From Calliopum simillimum (taxonomy: Eukaryota; Arthropoda; Insecta; Diptera; Lauxaniidae), in assembly GCA_951812925.1 (NCBI GenBank), contig OX638371.1, positions 2,480,001-2,544,000 of the forward strand: 64,000 nucleotides of DNA, read 5' to 3'. Positions 30,854-41,800 of this stretch are shown here, piece by piece. A program made the translations under genes and the position numbers. How positions within the stretch are numbered: the stretch's first letter is position 1; each line of letters opens with the position of its first letter. The notes under the pieces are model-generated. The model worked only from the letters and a program-made list of their open reading frames with translations. It was not told the DNA's origin and did no database searches.

Positions 30854-32639
30854 TGCGTAAAAAGGAGTCTCTTGTATCCTTTTGTATCTTTTGTTGACAT
30901 ACATTTAAGAAATTTATTTTTTTTTATGTTTCTATGTAACTTATTTGTTTTTTATTTCCTCTCTTCATCTTTTCCTTTCGTTTATTTTCTTTTGTTTATT
31001 TTTGTTGTTTATTTTTGTTGTTTCGCTGTAAATTTTTTGCATTTTTTATTTTCTTTTGAAAACTTTTTTAAAATTCATTTTTCAGTGTTGTTTGTCTTAA
31101 TTTCGTATTAAAGTATTGCTTCCACGTTATTTTGCATGTACACCCAGTAGGAAATCCACTTAAAAGATGTCTATGAAGTGTGTTCTTTTTAAAATAATGA
31201 GTTTAGCTTCATTCGTTAAAAAATATGATCCTTACCATCTTCAACGTTATCTTTGCTCCCAGCTGACAAAATCAGGAACATTGGTGAGTAATATGACAAA
31301 AAGTATAAGGATCTTCTTTGTGAACAAACACATTCCTAACAATTGATATTCATAAACATATGCAAAAACGTAACCGTTTCGCAGATATTTAATTGATAAC
31401 TTTTTTTTGAAGATCAAAATAATAAAAACTCCAAAATATTTGATATTAATGCACAGGGTCTATCGCAGAAGGTTACGAAGTGATAGAGGAGGCCTAGGCT
31501 AACAACACATTGCATCTGAGGAGAGGTCTAAAATGTAGCCCTAAGGTGGACTAGTGTTCAAACTGATTCTCTGGCTTGTTTAAGAAAAAACTTTTCTTGG
31601 GTCACCGTAGCTTTTTAGAAAAAACATATTAAAAGAAACTTTTAGTTAATTAAATAAGCTTTTTAAAACTGCAGATATTCAAATTTTTTTTTTTTTTTCT
31701 AGTTTTTGACTTTTGTGGCCATTTTAGTATAAAAAAAATCCTGTTATTATTTATACCCTTTTATAATTTTTCTGGATTTTTCGTTAAATTTCCCTTACTT
31801 CCGTAGTACATTTTTCATGCCAACTTTTTAATTTGAAATCGGAAAAAAATACTTTCCTATGAAACACACGGGTTACTTGCATGCGTTGCACTGCATATGA
31901 TGTGCCTTTTATCTACTGGAGCCTTCAAATGGATTGTTCTTGAAAAGTAGTTTTTTCTGACCTCAATTAAAAAAACTGTTTTAAGCCCTATAAGGCAAAG
32001 TACCTGGAGACCGATCCCTGCTCGGTCAACAGTCGATGTTTTTATTCATAGCTATTTTTTGTTATGAAACTCGTACCTTTTCACCTCTAATGGTCACTCT
32101 TTCAAAATCATAAATTAACCGATGAGATAAATAATAAGAAAAAACTCGGAAAATATCGAATGGTATAGAAAAATATCAAGAACTCCAAATTTTTTTGGTG
32201 AAATAGAATGCTCTAAAATAAATAAATGGGATATGCCACGCACCCAAAATATTTCGTCTCTTGTATGGGAGCTGAAATATCTTATCTTCAAACGATCATA
32301 CCTCGGAAAGTAAGAGACCTATTGAAAAAGTCCACAAAAATATTTTAATAAGAAAGAGTGTGGCTATTCGACGCCGTCAATAAAAAAGGATTTCAGTTTT
32401 TCTTGTAGACACGCAGTTTAGTCTGAACACAGCGTTTTCTTCACCTTCAAGCAAGGATATTTCAAAATCCTGCAAAAATAAAGACAGTTCTGCTGATGAA
32501 GACAAATTGAGCGTCAAAAAGTACATAAGACTGCATATAAGAAATAAAAATTTCATGCCATTTTTTTTTTTTTTGTTCCTGAGTTATCAACTAAAATTTT
32601 TGGTAAAAAGTGGGGCAATTGTTGAACAAAGCCTACTTT

Positions 32640-33560
32640 TTGTTATGCTTTAGATACTCATGATCCAGATCCGCACATCAAATTTCATCAAAATATGTTG
32701 TACCATTTGCGAGAAAAAGCATTTAATTTGTTTTACTTGTATGGGAGGTTCCATGCGCACCGACGATATTTTGCCCATTTTCGGGTCGTATGAGCCTAAT
32801 AAAAAGAGGACGGTGCCACGCCCTCCAACGAGTTTTCCTAACATACCGGCATATCGCGTATTGGTACTTGTTTTCAAGGGTAAAATCTTGAAAATTTTCA
32901 TTAAAATTGTTGAAGTCGATTTCGAGTAATATTGAATCAAAATTTTCAATGATTAAAGAAAGGGCGTGGCACTCCTTCGATACCGCCCACTTTTCGGTTA
33001 TTACAAGGCATTGATAAGTAGTACCTAAATATAAAATTTCATTAAAATATCTTTTATCATTTGCGTGAAATAGCATTTAACGTATTTTGCTTAAATGGGA
33101 GGTGCCACGCGCAATGGCTATATTTTGCCCACTTTCAGACCAGAGATGCCCTATTACAATTAGGCTCCTCACAGTTAATTTCAGAATGTTTGCTTTATTA
33201 GTTTTCTTTTTATACCGTTTTATATTTTTGTGGGCCATGCCACGCCCTTCAACGAGTTTTCTCAATATGACGGCATATCACATATTAATACTTATTTACA
33301 GAGGTAACATCTCCTTAATTTTCATTAAAATTGTTGGAGTCGTTGTCGAGTAATATTGAATCAAAATTTTCAAGGGCTGAAAAGTGGGCGTGTCACTTCT
33401 TTGAACCCGTTACAAGGTATTATTAATCCGTATCCGCTAACCAAATTTCATCTAAATACCTTCTATGGTTTGCGAGTTATGACTACATCAAATTTAAAAT
33501 TTAAGGCTGTGCCACGCCCTCTGGTGACCATTTACAAAGTTCAAACCTAGCCCATTATAC
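32640..33560 (+). repeat. Tandemly arranged copies of the 'ggaggtgccacgcc' dispersed repeat
   Basis: Units of roughly 350-420 bp repeat ATGGGAGGTKCCAYGCGCA (32741, 33095), TGCCACGCCCTYCAACGAG (32814, 33238) and AGTAATATTGAATCAAAATT (32926, 33348). A further GTGCCACGCCCTCTGG is at 33510. Members also occur at 11.1-11.5, 45.6-46.25, 58.5-58.8 and 62.5-62.7 kb. No long frames, so not an obvious transposase gene. Confidence 0.7.
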
Positions 33561-34563
33561 ATTGTATGCTAATATCTAACACCATTCTAAGTTTCATTAA
33601 AATCGCTGTAGCCGTTTTCGAGAAAAAATTTTGGCACAGAAATAAGTACAAAGAAACAAAAAAAAAAAAAAATACAAAAATACAAAAAACAAAAAAACAA
33701 ACATACAATTTCAGCTCGTACAAGAAGAGAAGATACATTCTTAAAAATCTTATACAATTCATTTTTTGAAAACAAAATATCTTTTCTTTGTTTCATGCCA
33801 CATTTCCAGCTGGGTAAGTGCGTTTCTAAGTTATTGCTTGTTTGCATATTCGTCAATTTGCTTTTGCTAGAGACTAAGATATGTACTTATGCATATATTT
33901 TGCAAAAATATATCTGTATGCTTGTTGTCTGATGTCTTTTAAATATTTGGCAAATGCCTTTCGGCTACCTGTTAACAGAGCGCTACTGCTTTTCTTTCGC
34001 TCCTTAAAACATCTACGTATATTGCTTATGCAATGTATTTGAATATTTTATTTTGCTATCGTTCTTTCATTTCTCGCTATCACAAGCTTTCTTTTTGCAG
34101 ATTTCTGATTTGATTTATTCCCCCAGCTGCTTATTTTCTTGTTATGCAGATTTATACAGATTTTATGTTTTTCGACTTCAAATATCACAAAAATTTAAGA
34201 TCTGTAGGATATTTAGAGACTTTAATGTGCAAACTTAATGCACTTTTTCTAAAATTTTGTTGAAGAATTTCATACTCAAAGTAGTTGAAGAACAAATTTC
34301 AAGTATATTAAGTAAATTCTCTACAGCAAAATGTTCTTTCCTTCACCCTTAGTAATTTATTTATGTATATGAGCAAATTATCTAATTTTATTTAAGTGCC
34401 TTGGACTATTTCCATGGCATACTTGCAAAGGTGCCCATTCAAATTTACCCGAAAACAATTTTTATATCATAAACTGAATGGAACGTTATAAACACCCTCG
34501 TAAAATGTTGACCATTTAAGTGCGACATTAAATTGTAGCAATCAAACCCCTCACCCCCCGTTC

Positions 34564-34888
34564 AGTGTATACACAATCCCAGCACAGATACCAACACTGA
34601 AACCTCTGAACCTCAAACAACAGACAGACAATCGACCACGCTGTGTGTGTGACCTACATGGGCGAAGCGCTTTGTAGAACACAACATACGTTGCATATCT
34701 TTAGGCGAAATGTTAAATAAATTCAAGCGCAAGTAAAAGGAGCAAGGAAGCGAAAGCAACAACAGCAACAATACGTAAAGCTTTTTACCGTAGTGTAGTG
34801 TAATTAATATAACGTAAATTTCACAAACTACGAAAAGCAACGTAACGTAAAATTACGTAAAACTAAGTGAAAATCTAACTCACCTAAA
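34564..34888 (+). other. Candidate transcription start and 5' UTR
   Basis: An initiator-like TTCAGTGT at 34562-34569 is followed by about 320 bp of A/C-rich, CAACAG-rich sequence typical of fly leaders. An upstream ORF at 34658 (MGEALCR..., 20 codons) precedes the ATG at 34889. There is no clear TATA box. Confidence 0.35.
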
Positions 34889-34967
34889 ATGAAGCCGGAG
34901 CAGAAGAAGAAAGACATCGACCAGGACACGACGTTAGCAAGGAAACATAAAGTTGGGATTAAGCACT
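34889..34967 (+). CDS. Probable first coding exon of an unrecognised gene (partial)
   Basis: ATG followed by 26 codons rich in charged residues (MKPEQKKKDIDQDT..., ending HKVGIKH) and one base of the next codon. The consensus donor CACT|gtaagt follows at 34968. Base composition rises sharply over the exon compared with its flanks. If unspliced, the frame ends two codons after the donor. No signal peptide, so the product would start as a cytoplasmic Lys/Asp-rich N terminus. The next exon should begin in phase 1; I did not find one I trust within the window. Confidence 0.45.
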
Positions 34968-35689
34968 GTAAGTGACAACAACAACAATAAGTATCACAAC
35001 AACAGCAACAACAACCATAACGACACGTTGACATGAATGAGCAAAGGTTGCCAACATCGTTGCTGTGAACATCATTTGCCCATAGGCTTTCGGCTTTGGC
35101 TGTTGCTCTTGGTGACAATAATTAGTTTTCTTTTGCTGGAAATGTGGTATCATAGCGGACGTAGGAGTGTGCAAAATGACTTTTGGTTAAGGTAAAACTT
35201 TTGTCATGGCTAAAGCACATTTTCCTATGAATTTAATTTTGAGATTAATAAGGCATAAAATTAAGTAAAAATATTTAGAGTGAAATTTTCTGTTTTAAAT
35301 GTATTAATAACGCCCGCTTTTGAGTAGTTTTATGGGTACGTTTTTAATTTTGTAAAATTGAAAAAAAACAAGGGTATAAAATAACACGAAATACTTTTTC
35401 AAACATTTTTAAAATTTTTCAATTCGTAAGCCTTCACAAAAAATTTTGTAATGGTTGTCCAAAAAATACGACAGAACTGCGTTCTTGACATTATTCAACG
35501 CCAGAAAAATTTTTGTCTTTTTTGATATTTACTTGGAGTATCGTCTGAACTTTGGACTATGTTTCAAACCGAAAAAATATAAGTGGGAAAATTTACAAAA
35601 CTTCATAAGTCAAAAGCCATTTACCGGATTTTTAATATATTTTTAATGGGAAAATTCATTGCTTTTTGAGCTTTTGTGATATTTATTTT

Positions 35690-35970
35690 CTCACAATTCT
35701 GCCAGCTTTGTCCGGGATAACAAAAATCTTAGCAACTCGGGAACCACTAACCAGATCTAAGTAAATTTTTTTTATTTGTTGACCTTTTGTAAGGTGAGAT
35801 TTATTATTTCAAAATTCTGTCGGTTTTGTCCGGGGTACTAAAAAATCTTGCAATCTCGGGAACCAAAAACCTGATTTGAGCGATTTTGCGGTGGTAGATA
35901 TATTGTATAGTAAATTCCTATTGTACATTTTTTTTAAGTTCCTTCAGCAATGTCCGTGATATAAAAAACA
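35690..35970 (+). repeat. Degenerate tandem units with TTTGTCCGGGRTA
   Basis: AATTCTGYCRGYTTTGTCCGG and TCTCGGGAACCA-type segments recur at 35695 and 35815, with a weaker third unit near 35940 (AATGTCCGTGATAT). An inverted echo (ATCACGGACAACGCC) is at 36575. Confidence 0.45.
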
Positions 35971-36176
35971 AAATAAATTTCACCCCATGCATTAACTTTT
36001 GAGACTTTTGAACGTTAAAAAGCTTTTCTTGAAGATAACATTTTTGGATTTGTATACAACAAGGAATTTTAATAATAAAAAAGTTAGTCAAACGTTGCCG
36101 AGGAAACTTTGGAAAAATAAATGCTACAAAAAATTTTCAGCTAACATGACTACGCATTGAAATAATCATAAAAATA

Positions 36177-36528
36177 ACACAGGCCGACAAAAAAAAAGTA
36201 CCAGGTAATTTTTTTTTTGTAGTTCTATGCACAGGCAAAAAAAAAAAAAAAAAAGGACCATGCGCGAAAGATCAGACAACCTGAACTTTATGTTTTCGGG
36301 GTCGCTGAGCTCGAAAATGGTGTCAGAATAGCGAAGTTGGTTCGCGTTCTTTCAGAAACCAGCAAAAATCAGTCATTTTCAGCATTATTGTTGATTTCTG
36401 AAAAAACGCGAACCAACTTCGCTATTCTGGCACCATATTTGGATTCAGCGACCCCGAAAAGATAAAGTTCAGGTTGTCTGATCTTTCGCGCATGGTAATT
36501 TTTTTTTTTTTTTTTGTGGGCCTGTGTA
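36177..36528. mobile_element. Foldback MITE
   Basis: Inverted arms: GGACCATGCGCGAAAGATCA (from 36255) through TTCGCTATT, and the complement ending ATCTTTCGCGCATGG (36495). The spacer is about 40 bp. The ends are ACACAGGCC and GGCCTGTGT with long A/T tracts. A duplicate end-like motif CACAGGC at 36230 makes the left boundary ambiguous, and I could not identify a target duplication. Confidence 0.7.
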
Positions 36529-36791
36529 ATCATTCAAATCGGTTTGATGGTACCAGAGTTATTAAGATTTTTACTATCACGGACAACGCCAATACAATTT
36601 TGAAAAAAAAAGGTTTTGCAAAACCCCAATGGGCAATTTTAATAAACGGATGAATGGTAAGCGAGCTGTAGAGTTTTCCAAATTTTCCGTTTTCGACTTT
36701 TCGGGATTGAGTTCAGAGAAAAGTAGTCAAAATGATTTTTTTTTACTTAAAAAGGCTATGGCTTATTTTTTATACCCCACACCCATAGTAT

Positions 36792-38429
36792 TAGACTGAC
36801 CCAAAAAAACTAAAGGTGTTCCGATTTTAGGTGCTCAGCACTCAAAATGTTCGGTATGGTCTAGAAACTACGTACGTAAATTTTGGAAAAAAAAATATTG
36901 AGATTTAGCACTCGCGCAAGCTCGATAAGTAGCGCTGCCTTGATCGTACGAGATTGGGGTTCTTTCAGCCCGTGGAAATTGATAAAAAAGGATTGGAACA
37001 ATTTTTTTTTTCTATCCTACTTTATGTTTTCGAGGTCGCTGAAGACAATGGCATTGCCAGTTTTTGGAAAAGATTCCAAGATTTCAAGATATTTAAGATA
37101 TCTCTCGAAAAAAAAAAATTTGAGATTTTTGTTAGATTAAATTGCCATTAATCGTAGGAACATTTTTTATTTTTGTTTCTCGGAATGTAGTCTTGTAGCC
37201 TAAATTGTGACAAACAAAATGAGTGGTCGCACAATATTTTTTGACAAAATCTTCTCGAGATATCGGCCACAGACTGAACCGCCGTCCTGCCGTATTGCCG
37301 GTCACTGGCGATATCTGCCGATTTTACGCTATTTTCATTGATTTTTGAGATCCTACCTTGTACTTTCGACGTCGCTGGAGATGCGGGAACATTTATTTTC
37401 ACGATAAAATGCAAGTGTTTCAATACATTCAAGATATTCCTATGATAAATTTCCCTAGTGGGATTTCCAATGAAAAGCAGAACTAGCTCTAAAACCTCGA
37501 CATAATTTTTCCGCGCATGATTCATCTGGAGCTAGTGATTGATGACCATCGCGGTTTTCTTCTGGAAAGGTGCCAATGTCTCCCAAATTTTTCTATCTTC
37601 CACTGAAGTAATTTTTCTATCTTCCACTGAAAAATTTGGGAGATATTGGCACCTTTCCAGAAGAAAACCGCGATGGACATCAATCACTAGCTCCAGATGA
37701 ATCATGCGCGGAAAAATTATGTCGAGGTTTTAGAGCTAGTTCTGCTTTTCATTGGAAATCCCACTAGGGAAATTTATCATAGGAATATCTTGAATGTATT
37801 GAAACACTTGCATTTTATCGTGAAAATAAATGTTCCCGCATCTCCAGCGACGTCGAAAGTACAAGGTAGGATCTCAAAAATTAATGAAAATAGCGTAAAA
37901 TCGGCAGATATCCCCAGTGACCGGCAATACGGCAAGACGGCGGTTCAGTCTGTGGCCGATATCTCGAGAAGATTTTGTCAAAAAATATTGTGCGAACACT
38001 CATTTTGTTTGTCACAATTTAGGCTACAAGACTACATTCCGAGAAACAAAAATAAAAAATGTTCCTACGATTAATGGCAATTTAATCTAACAAAAATCTC
38101 AAATTTTTTTTTTTCGAGAGATATCTTAAATATCTTGAAATCTTGGAATCTTTTCCAAAAACTGGCAATACCATTGTCTTTAGCGACCTCGAAAACATAA
38201 AGTAGGATAGAAAAAAAAAATTGTTCCAATCCTTTTTTATCAATTTCCACGGGCTGAAAGAACCCCAATCTCGTACGATCAAGGCAGCGCTACTTATCGA
38301 GCTTGCGCGAGTGCTAAATCTCAATATTTTTTTACCAAAATTTACGTACGTAGTTTCTAGACCATACCGAACATTTTGAGTGCTGAGCACCTAAAATCGG
38401 AACACCTTTAGTTTTTTTGGGTCAGCCTA
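36792..38429. mobile_element. 1.64 kb foldback transposon with 9-bp target duplication
   Basis: Ends TAGACTGACCCAAAAAAAC and complement GTTTTTTTGGGTCAGCCTA. CCATAGTAT is repeated directly at 36783-36791 and 38430-38438. The arms of about 800 bp differ by only scattered single bases. The centre carries two direct copies of TTTTTCTATCTTCCACTGAA (near 37588 and 37612). A 9-bp duplication fits Foldback or Mutator-superfamily insertion (inference). Each arm holds the same outward-placed 125-codon frame (37525-37148 minus, 37697-38074 plus). Of four base differences I see between them, three alter the residue, so purifying selection is not indicated. Confidence 0.88.
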
Positions 38430-38438
38430 CCATAGTAT

Positions 38439-38830
38439 ATTTACTTTGTCCTTCCATTTATAACAAAAAGAAGGAGGCGTGGCAGTTTATATGTATTTTC
38501 TTGATAAGCGTCACCTTCTAAGTCGATTTAGCCATGTCCGTCCGTCTTTTCAGAGAGACGTCCACCAACAGCCAAAAAATTAAATCATCTTATTTCTGAC
38601 ACTATTAAACGTACATGGATAAAATTTGGTACATATGTAAAAAGAAAGAAGACAAATAATGAGTACCGGAAAAAAATGGGCGTATTACACCCCCACAATA
38701 ATCACTTCATCTTATCGCTGAAAATATTTATCACACATGAATAAGATTTGATACACGTATACAGAGCGCCAAGACAATAATGTTCACTGGAAAAATTGGT
38801 GATTACATGCCCAAAAAAAAAAAAAAAAAT
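38439..38830 (-). repeat. Dispersed repeat interrupted by the 36792 foldback
   Basis: TTTTTATACCCCACA before the foldback and TTTACTTTGTCCTTCCATTT with GAAGGAGGCGTGGCAG after it together match the reverse complement of 46180-46255 without interruption. This shows that the foldback inserted into a pre-existing copy. The sequence continues as the 22.3 kb-type repeat to about 38830. Confidence 0.65.
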
Positions 38831-41800
38831 AATTTATCAGATTTGGAGCACATGTAAAATGGATAGGGACAAATAAAATCTTTTGTGATGCCATGTCAAC
38901 TTAACAAGATAAGCAACGTTCATCGGGAAACTCTGGTTTCTTGAGAGATTTTTAATTCAAAATTTGTATGGTTGAAAAAAATGTCCCGTGAAAGTCTGAT
39001 AAAAATTAAATTTAAAAAAAAGTATAAATCATTTTTGGATAAAATTAAAACAATTTTTAAGAGACATCAAATTAGTCACATTGAAATATTGCCTCAGGTT
39101 TCCCTGAAATCGTCGTTTGAATTGTTGCTCGAGTTAAATAATTCAAATAATTATTTTATAATTCTACTTATGACTTTATTGATTTGCTTCTGTTCTGCGA
39201 ATGACAAGTTTCAAAAAATAATCTTAAAGCTAAAGCTCAATTCATCAATAACAAAACACTTGAGCCAGCAACATAAAAATGCTAAGTTGCATTTGCTGTT
39301 AAGCGCTTTCATATTCATGCATTGAGCGGATATGAATGTTTACATAAATTTGATACTTAATGCTTAATACAAAGTTGATTGACTTGGAAAATTATATATA
39401 TATATTTCAATCAATCTTAGTGCCAATTATTAAACTATATAAGAGCTATAAGTTAAGCTTATTGACAAGATAAAAATCCGTCTTATTTCGATTTTTTTTT
39501 AACTTCAAATGTGTTCAACGGTCCCGTGCGACACCGTGGAAAAGCCTATATTTTTAGGGATATCTGATGTCATTCAACACAAGAGTAACGTCTTTTTCTT
39601 GCAACTTCAAGTAAAGATATCGCGAATTTCTTCAGGTATATATGTAAGCTATTGGAGTCTCGAATTCGAATTAACCATCAAAAATTATATAAGTTAAAAG
39701 TTCTTTCCTTTTTTTTTTTGTTTGTGTGTGGTATTAATCTTCCATTTTTAATGTTCTTTTTTAATTTCTTCACGATTATTAACTTAAGCTCTGACAAAAA
39801 CAAATAAAGTATGTGAAAGAAAATATTGTAAGTGATCCGAATCACTTGATATTTGAATTGTAAAGTTGAGATTTCTACTTTTATTCTCAGTATTTTAGCA
39901 ACAAATGCTTATGGTATTTTTACAACACAATATCCTGCTCTACATTCAAAATATCTTCAAAATTTAAAATTAAATCCATTAAAATTTGGCTTTGAATCAG
40001 CAAAACGCTGCAGTAAAGATCATACTCTTCTCAAATGCTTATATTTAATTGCGTATGTTCAGCTACCACAAGCAGCAATTTTTCAAATCAAATGTCTTAC
40101 GAAAATGTACTCGCATACACATACATACAAACAACGCTGCAGTCTGCTATGTGGTTAGTGGTAGTAATGTTGTAAGCTTCTTATCATAACTTTTAACAAG
40201 AATCTCGGAAAAACTGATTTAATTTTCTCTTGCTTTTCCATAGTGAGAAAGCAACAACAAGTAAACTTTCTGCTGATTTGCTTTCGCCTTTTCATTCTGC
40301 TTCATTTTCATTCATTTATTGTTGCAAATTTTTCATTTCATTTTCTTTGCTGATTTTGATTTGAAACAGAGGCTTCTTAGTTATTTCTTCTTTTTTAGTT
40401 TAAAGATTTTTCTTCAAAATTGCGCGCTCTTAATGACTCTCACAATGCTGTAATCATCCAGTTGAGTATACTCACTCATCCAAGTAATTCTTATGATACA
40501 ATTTCCCATCTTGCTGAAATGTCCTTCATTTTTCCTTTTTACTTTTTTAAGGTAAAATTTTAAATTTTCTTTTATAACTCAACTAACTCATCTAAGAATT
40601 CTCTTCTTATGTCTTCCACACTTTCATTAAGTTGTTGTCTTAATGTATCTACATTTTTGTTTTCTTTTTCTCAACGACTTCTCCTCTTGTCTTCTATGTA
40701 CTTCTTCGTTTTTGTTTTTTCACTGACCTGCTTCCATTTCACTCGTTAGCCTTTGAGTATACTTAGCTTGGCTTAACGCTTCAATACCCCACATTTTACT
40801 CTCCATTTTACCCTTAATAGCTCTGCTTATTTAGTTTTAAGCTCTCGCTTACTTCTCATGCCAAGCGCACTCGAAATAAAATGAGAAACTCGGAGATTTA
40901 GTAGGCTTTTCCACGTAAATTAGCAACAGCATTTTGTAGGAATCATCTGCTTTTTACCTTTTTGCTACTTGGTACCCGCAACTTTTGCTTTTTCCTTTTG
41001 GCATTTGGACTTGAGTTTCAAGTACGACATTTCATTTCACTTGAGGGTTTAGTTTTGTGGCTTACTCACAGTAATGAATTGCTGGTGTTTTGCATTATGA
41101 TTTTTTTGAAAAGTTAAAGAATATACATATAAAGTAGCATAATTTCAATGTCGTAACTGTTGAGTAAAGAAGAAATATTTTTACTGAAATTACGCTTGAT
41201 TTTAAGTAAGCATTTAGCTGGTGATATGGAAGAAGCAAAATGATATTGTAGTGAAATTCAAAAAATAAGGACCTTCAGTTATGCAAAATAAATTGCAAGA
41301 CCTTGCCTTGAAATCAAATTCAATTGACAGCATTTTAAGCCTGGCGCAGATAACATTTAAAATGCCTACAGCAATGCATATCTAGAGAGCACCCTTTACC
41401 TGGACGGTGGAGCAAGATATAGCATGAACTAAACCATTCTATATCACCGATCAGATAATTTACCTTAAATTATTTGGTGCATACTAAATATGCGACTAAA
41501 CTCTTAAATATAAACAACTGACCATTGGACATCAAACCACGCTAATTATAAAAATGAATGGTATGCAATCTTCGAAAATCTCAAAATGAAGTTTGTCGTC
41601 AAACACTCCACAAGACTATAGACAAGGAATTAACAAATGAAAGGTTGTTGGAGAACAAAATCCAAAATTGTCTAGGAGAATTTAACATTTTTAAAGTGTT
41701 TGTAACTCTTTAACACCATTCAGCGTTTACACAATTTTTAAATTTTTTAATATATTTTCATGTAGAAACCATTGGACCTTTTCTTAACTGCCTTTAGCAA

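Larger units (their letters stand above)
24991..34563. other. Gene-poor region upstream of the IGFBP gene
   Basis: About 9.6 kb with no recognisable gene apart from a doubtful 43-codon frame at 30722-30853. It holds CAA/CAG-type triplet runs (25500, 25725, 28740, 29000, 29145), dispersed repeats (27340-27720, 29612-29960, 32640-33560), a small MITE (27932-28037) and AT-rich sequence. The missing 5' exon and promoter of the minus-strand IGFBP gene may lie in its left part. Confidence 0.5.

Noticed and set aside
33547..33856. Overlapping aromatic-rich frames on the minus strand
   Set aside because: Translation of A-rich and repeat DNA at the end of the 32.6-33.6 kb repeat.
38972..39325. 117-codon frame rich in Lys and Leu
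   Set aside because: No ATG at its start, AT-driven composition and no similarity I recognise.
39509..40158. Possible two-exon gene: TATA-like sequence at 39435, frame at 39509-39697, and an exon-like frame after ttattctcag at 39888
   Set aside because: Available donor phases do not fit the second frame, that frame lacks an ATG of its own, and no family motif is recognisable.
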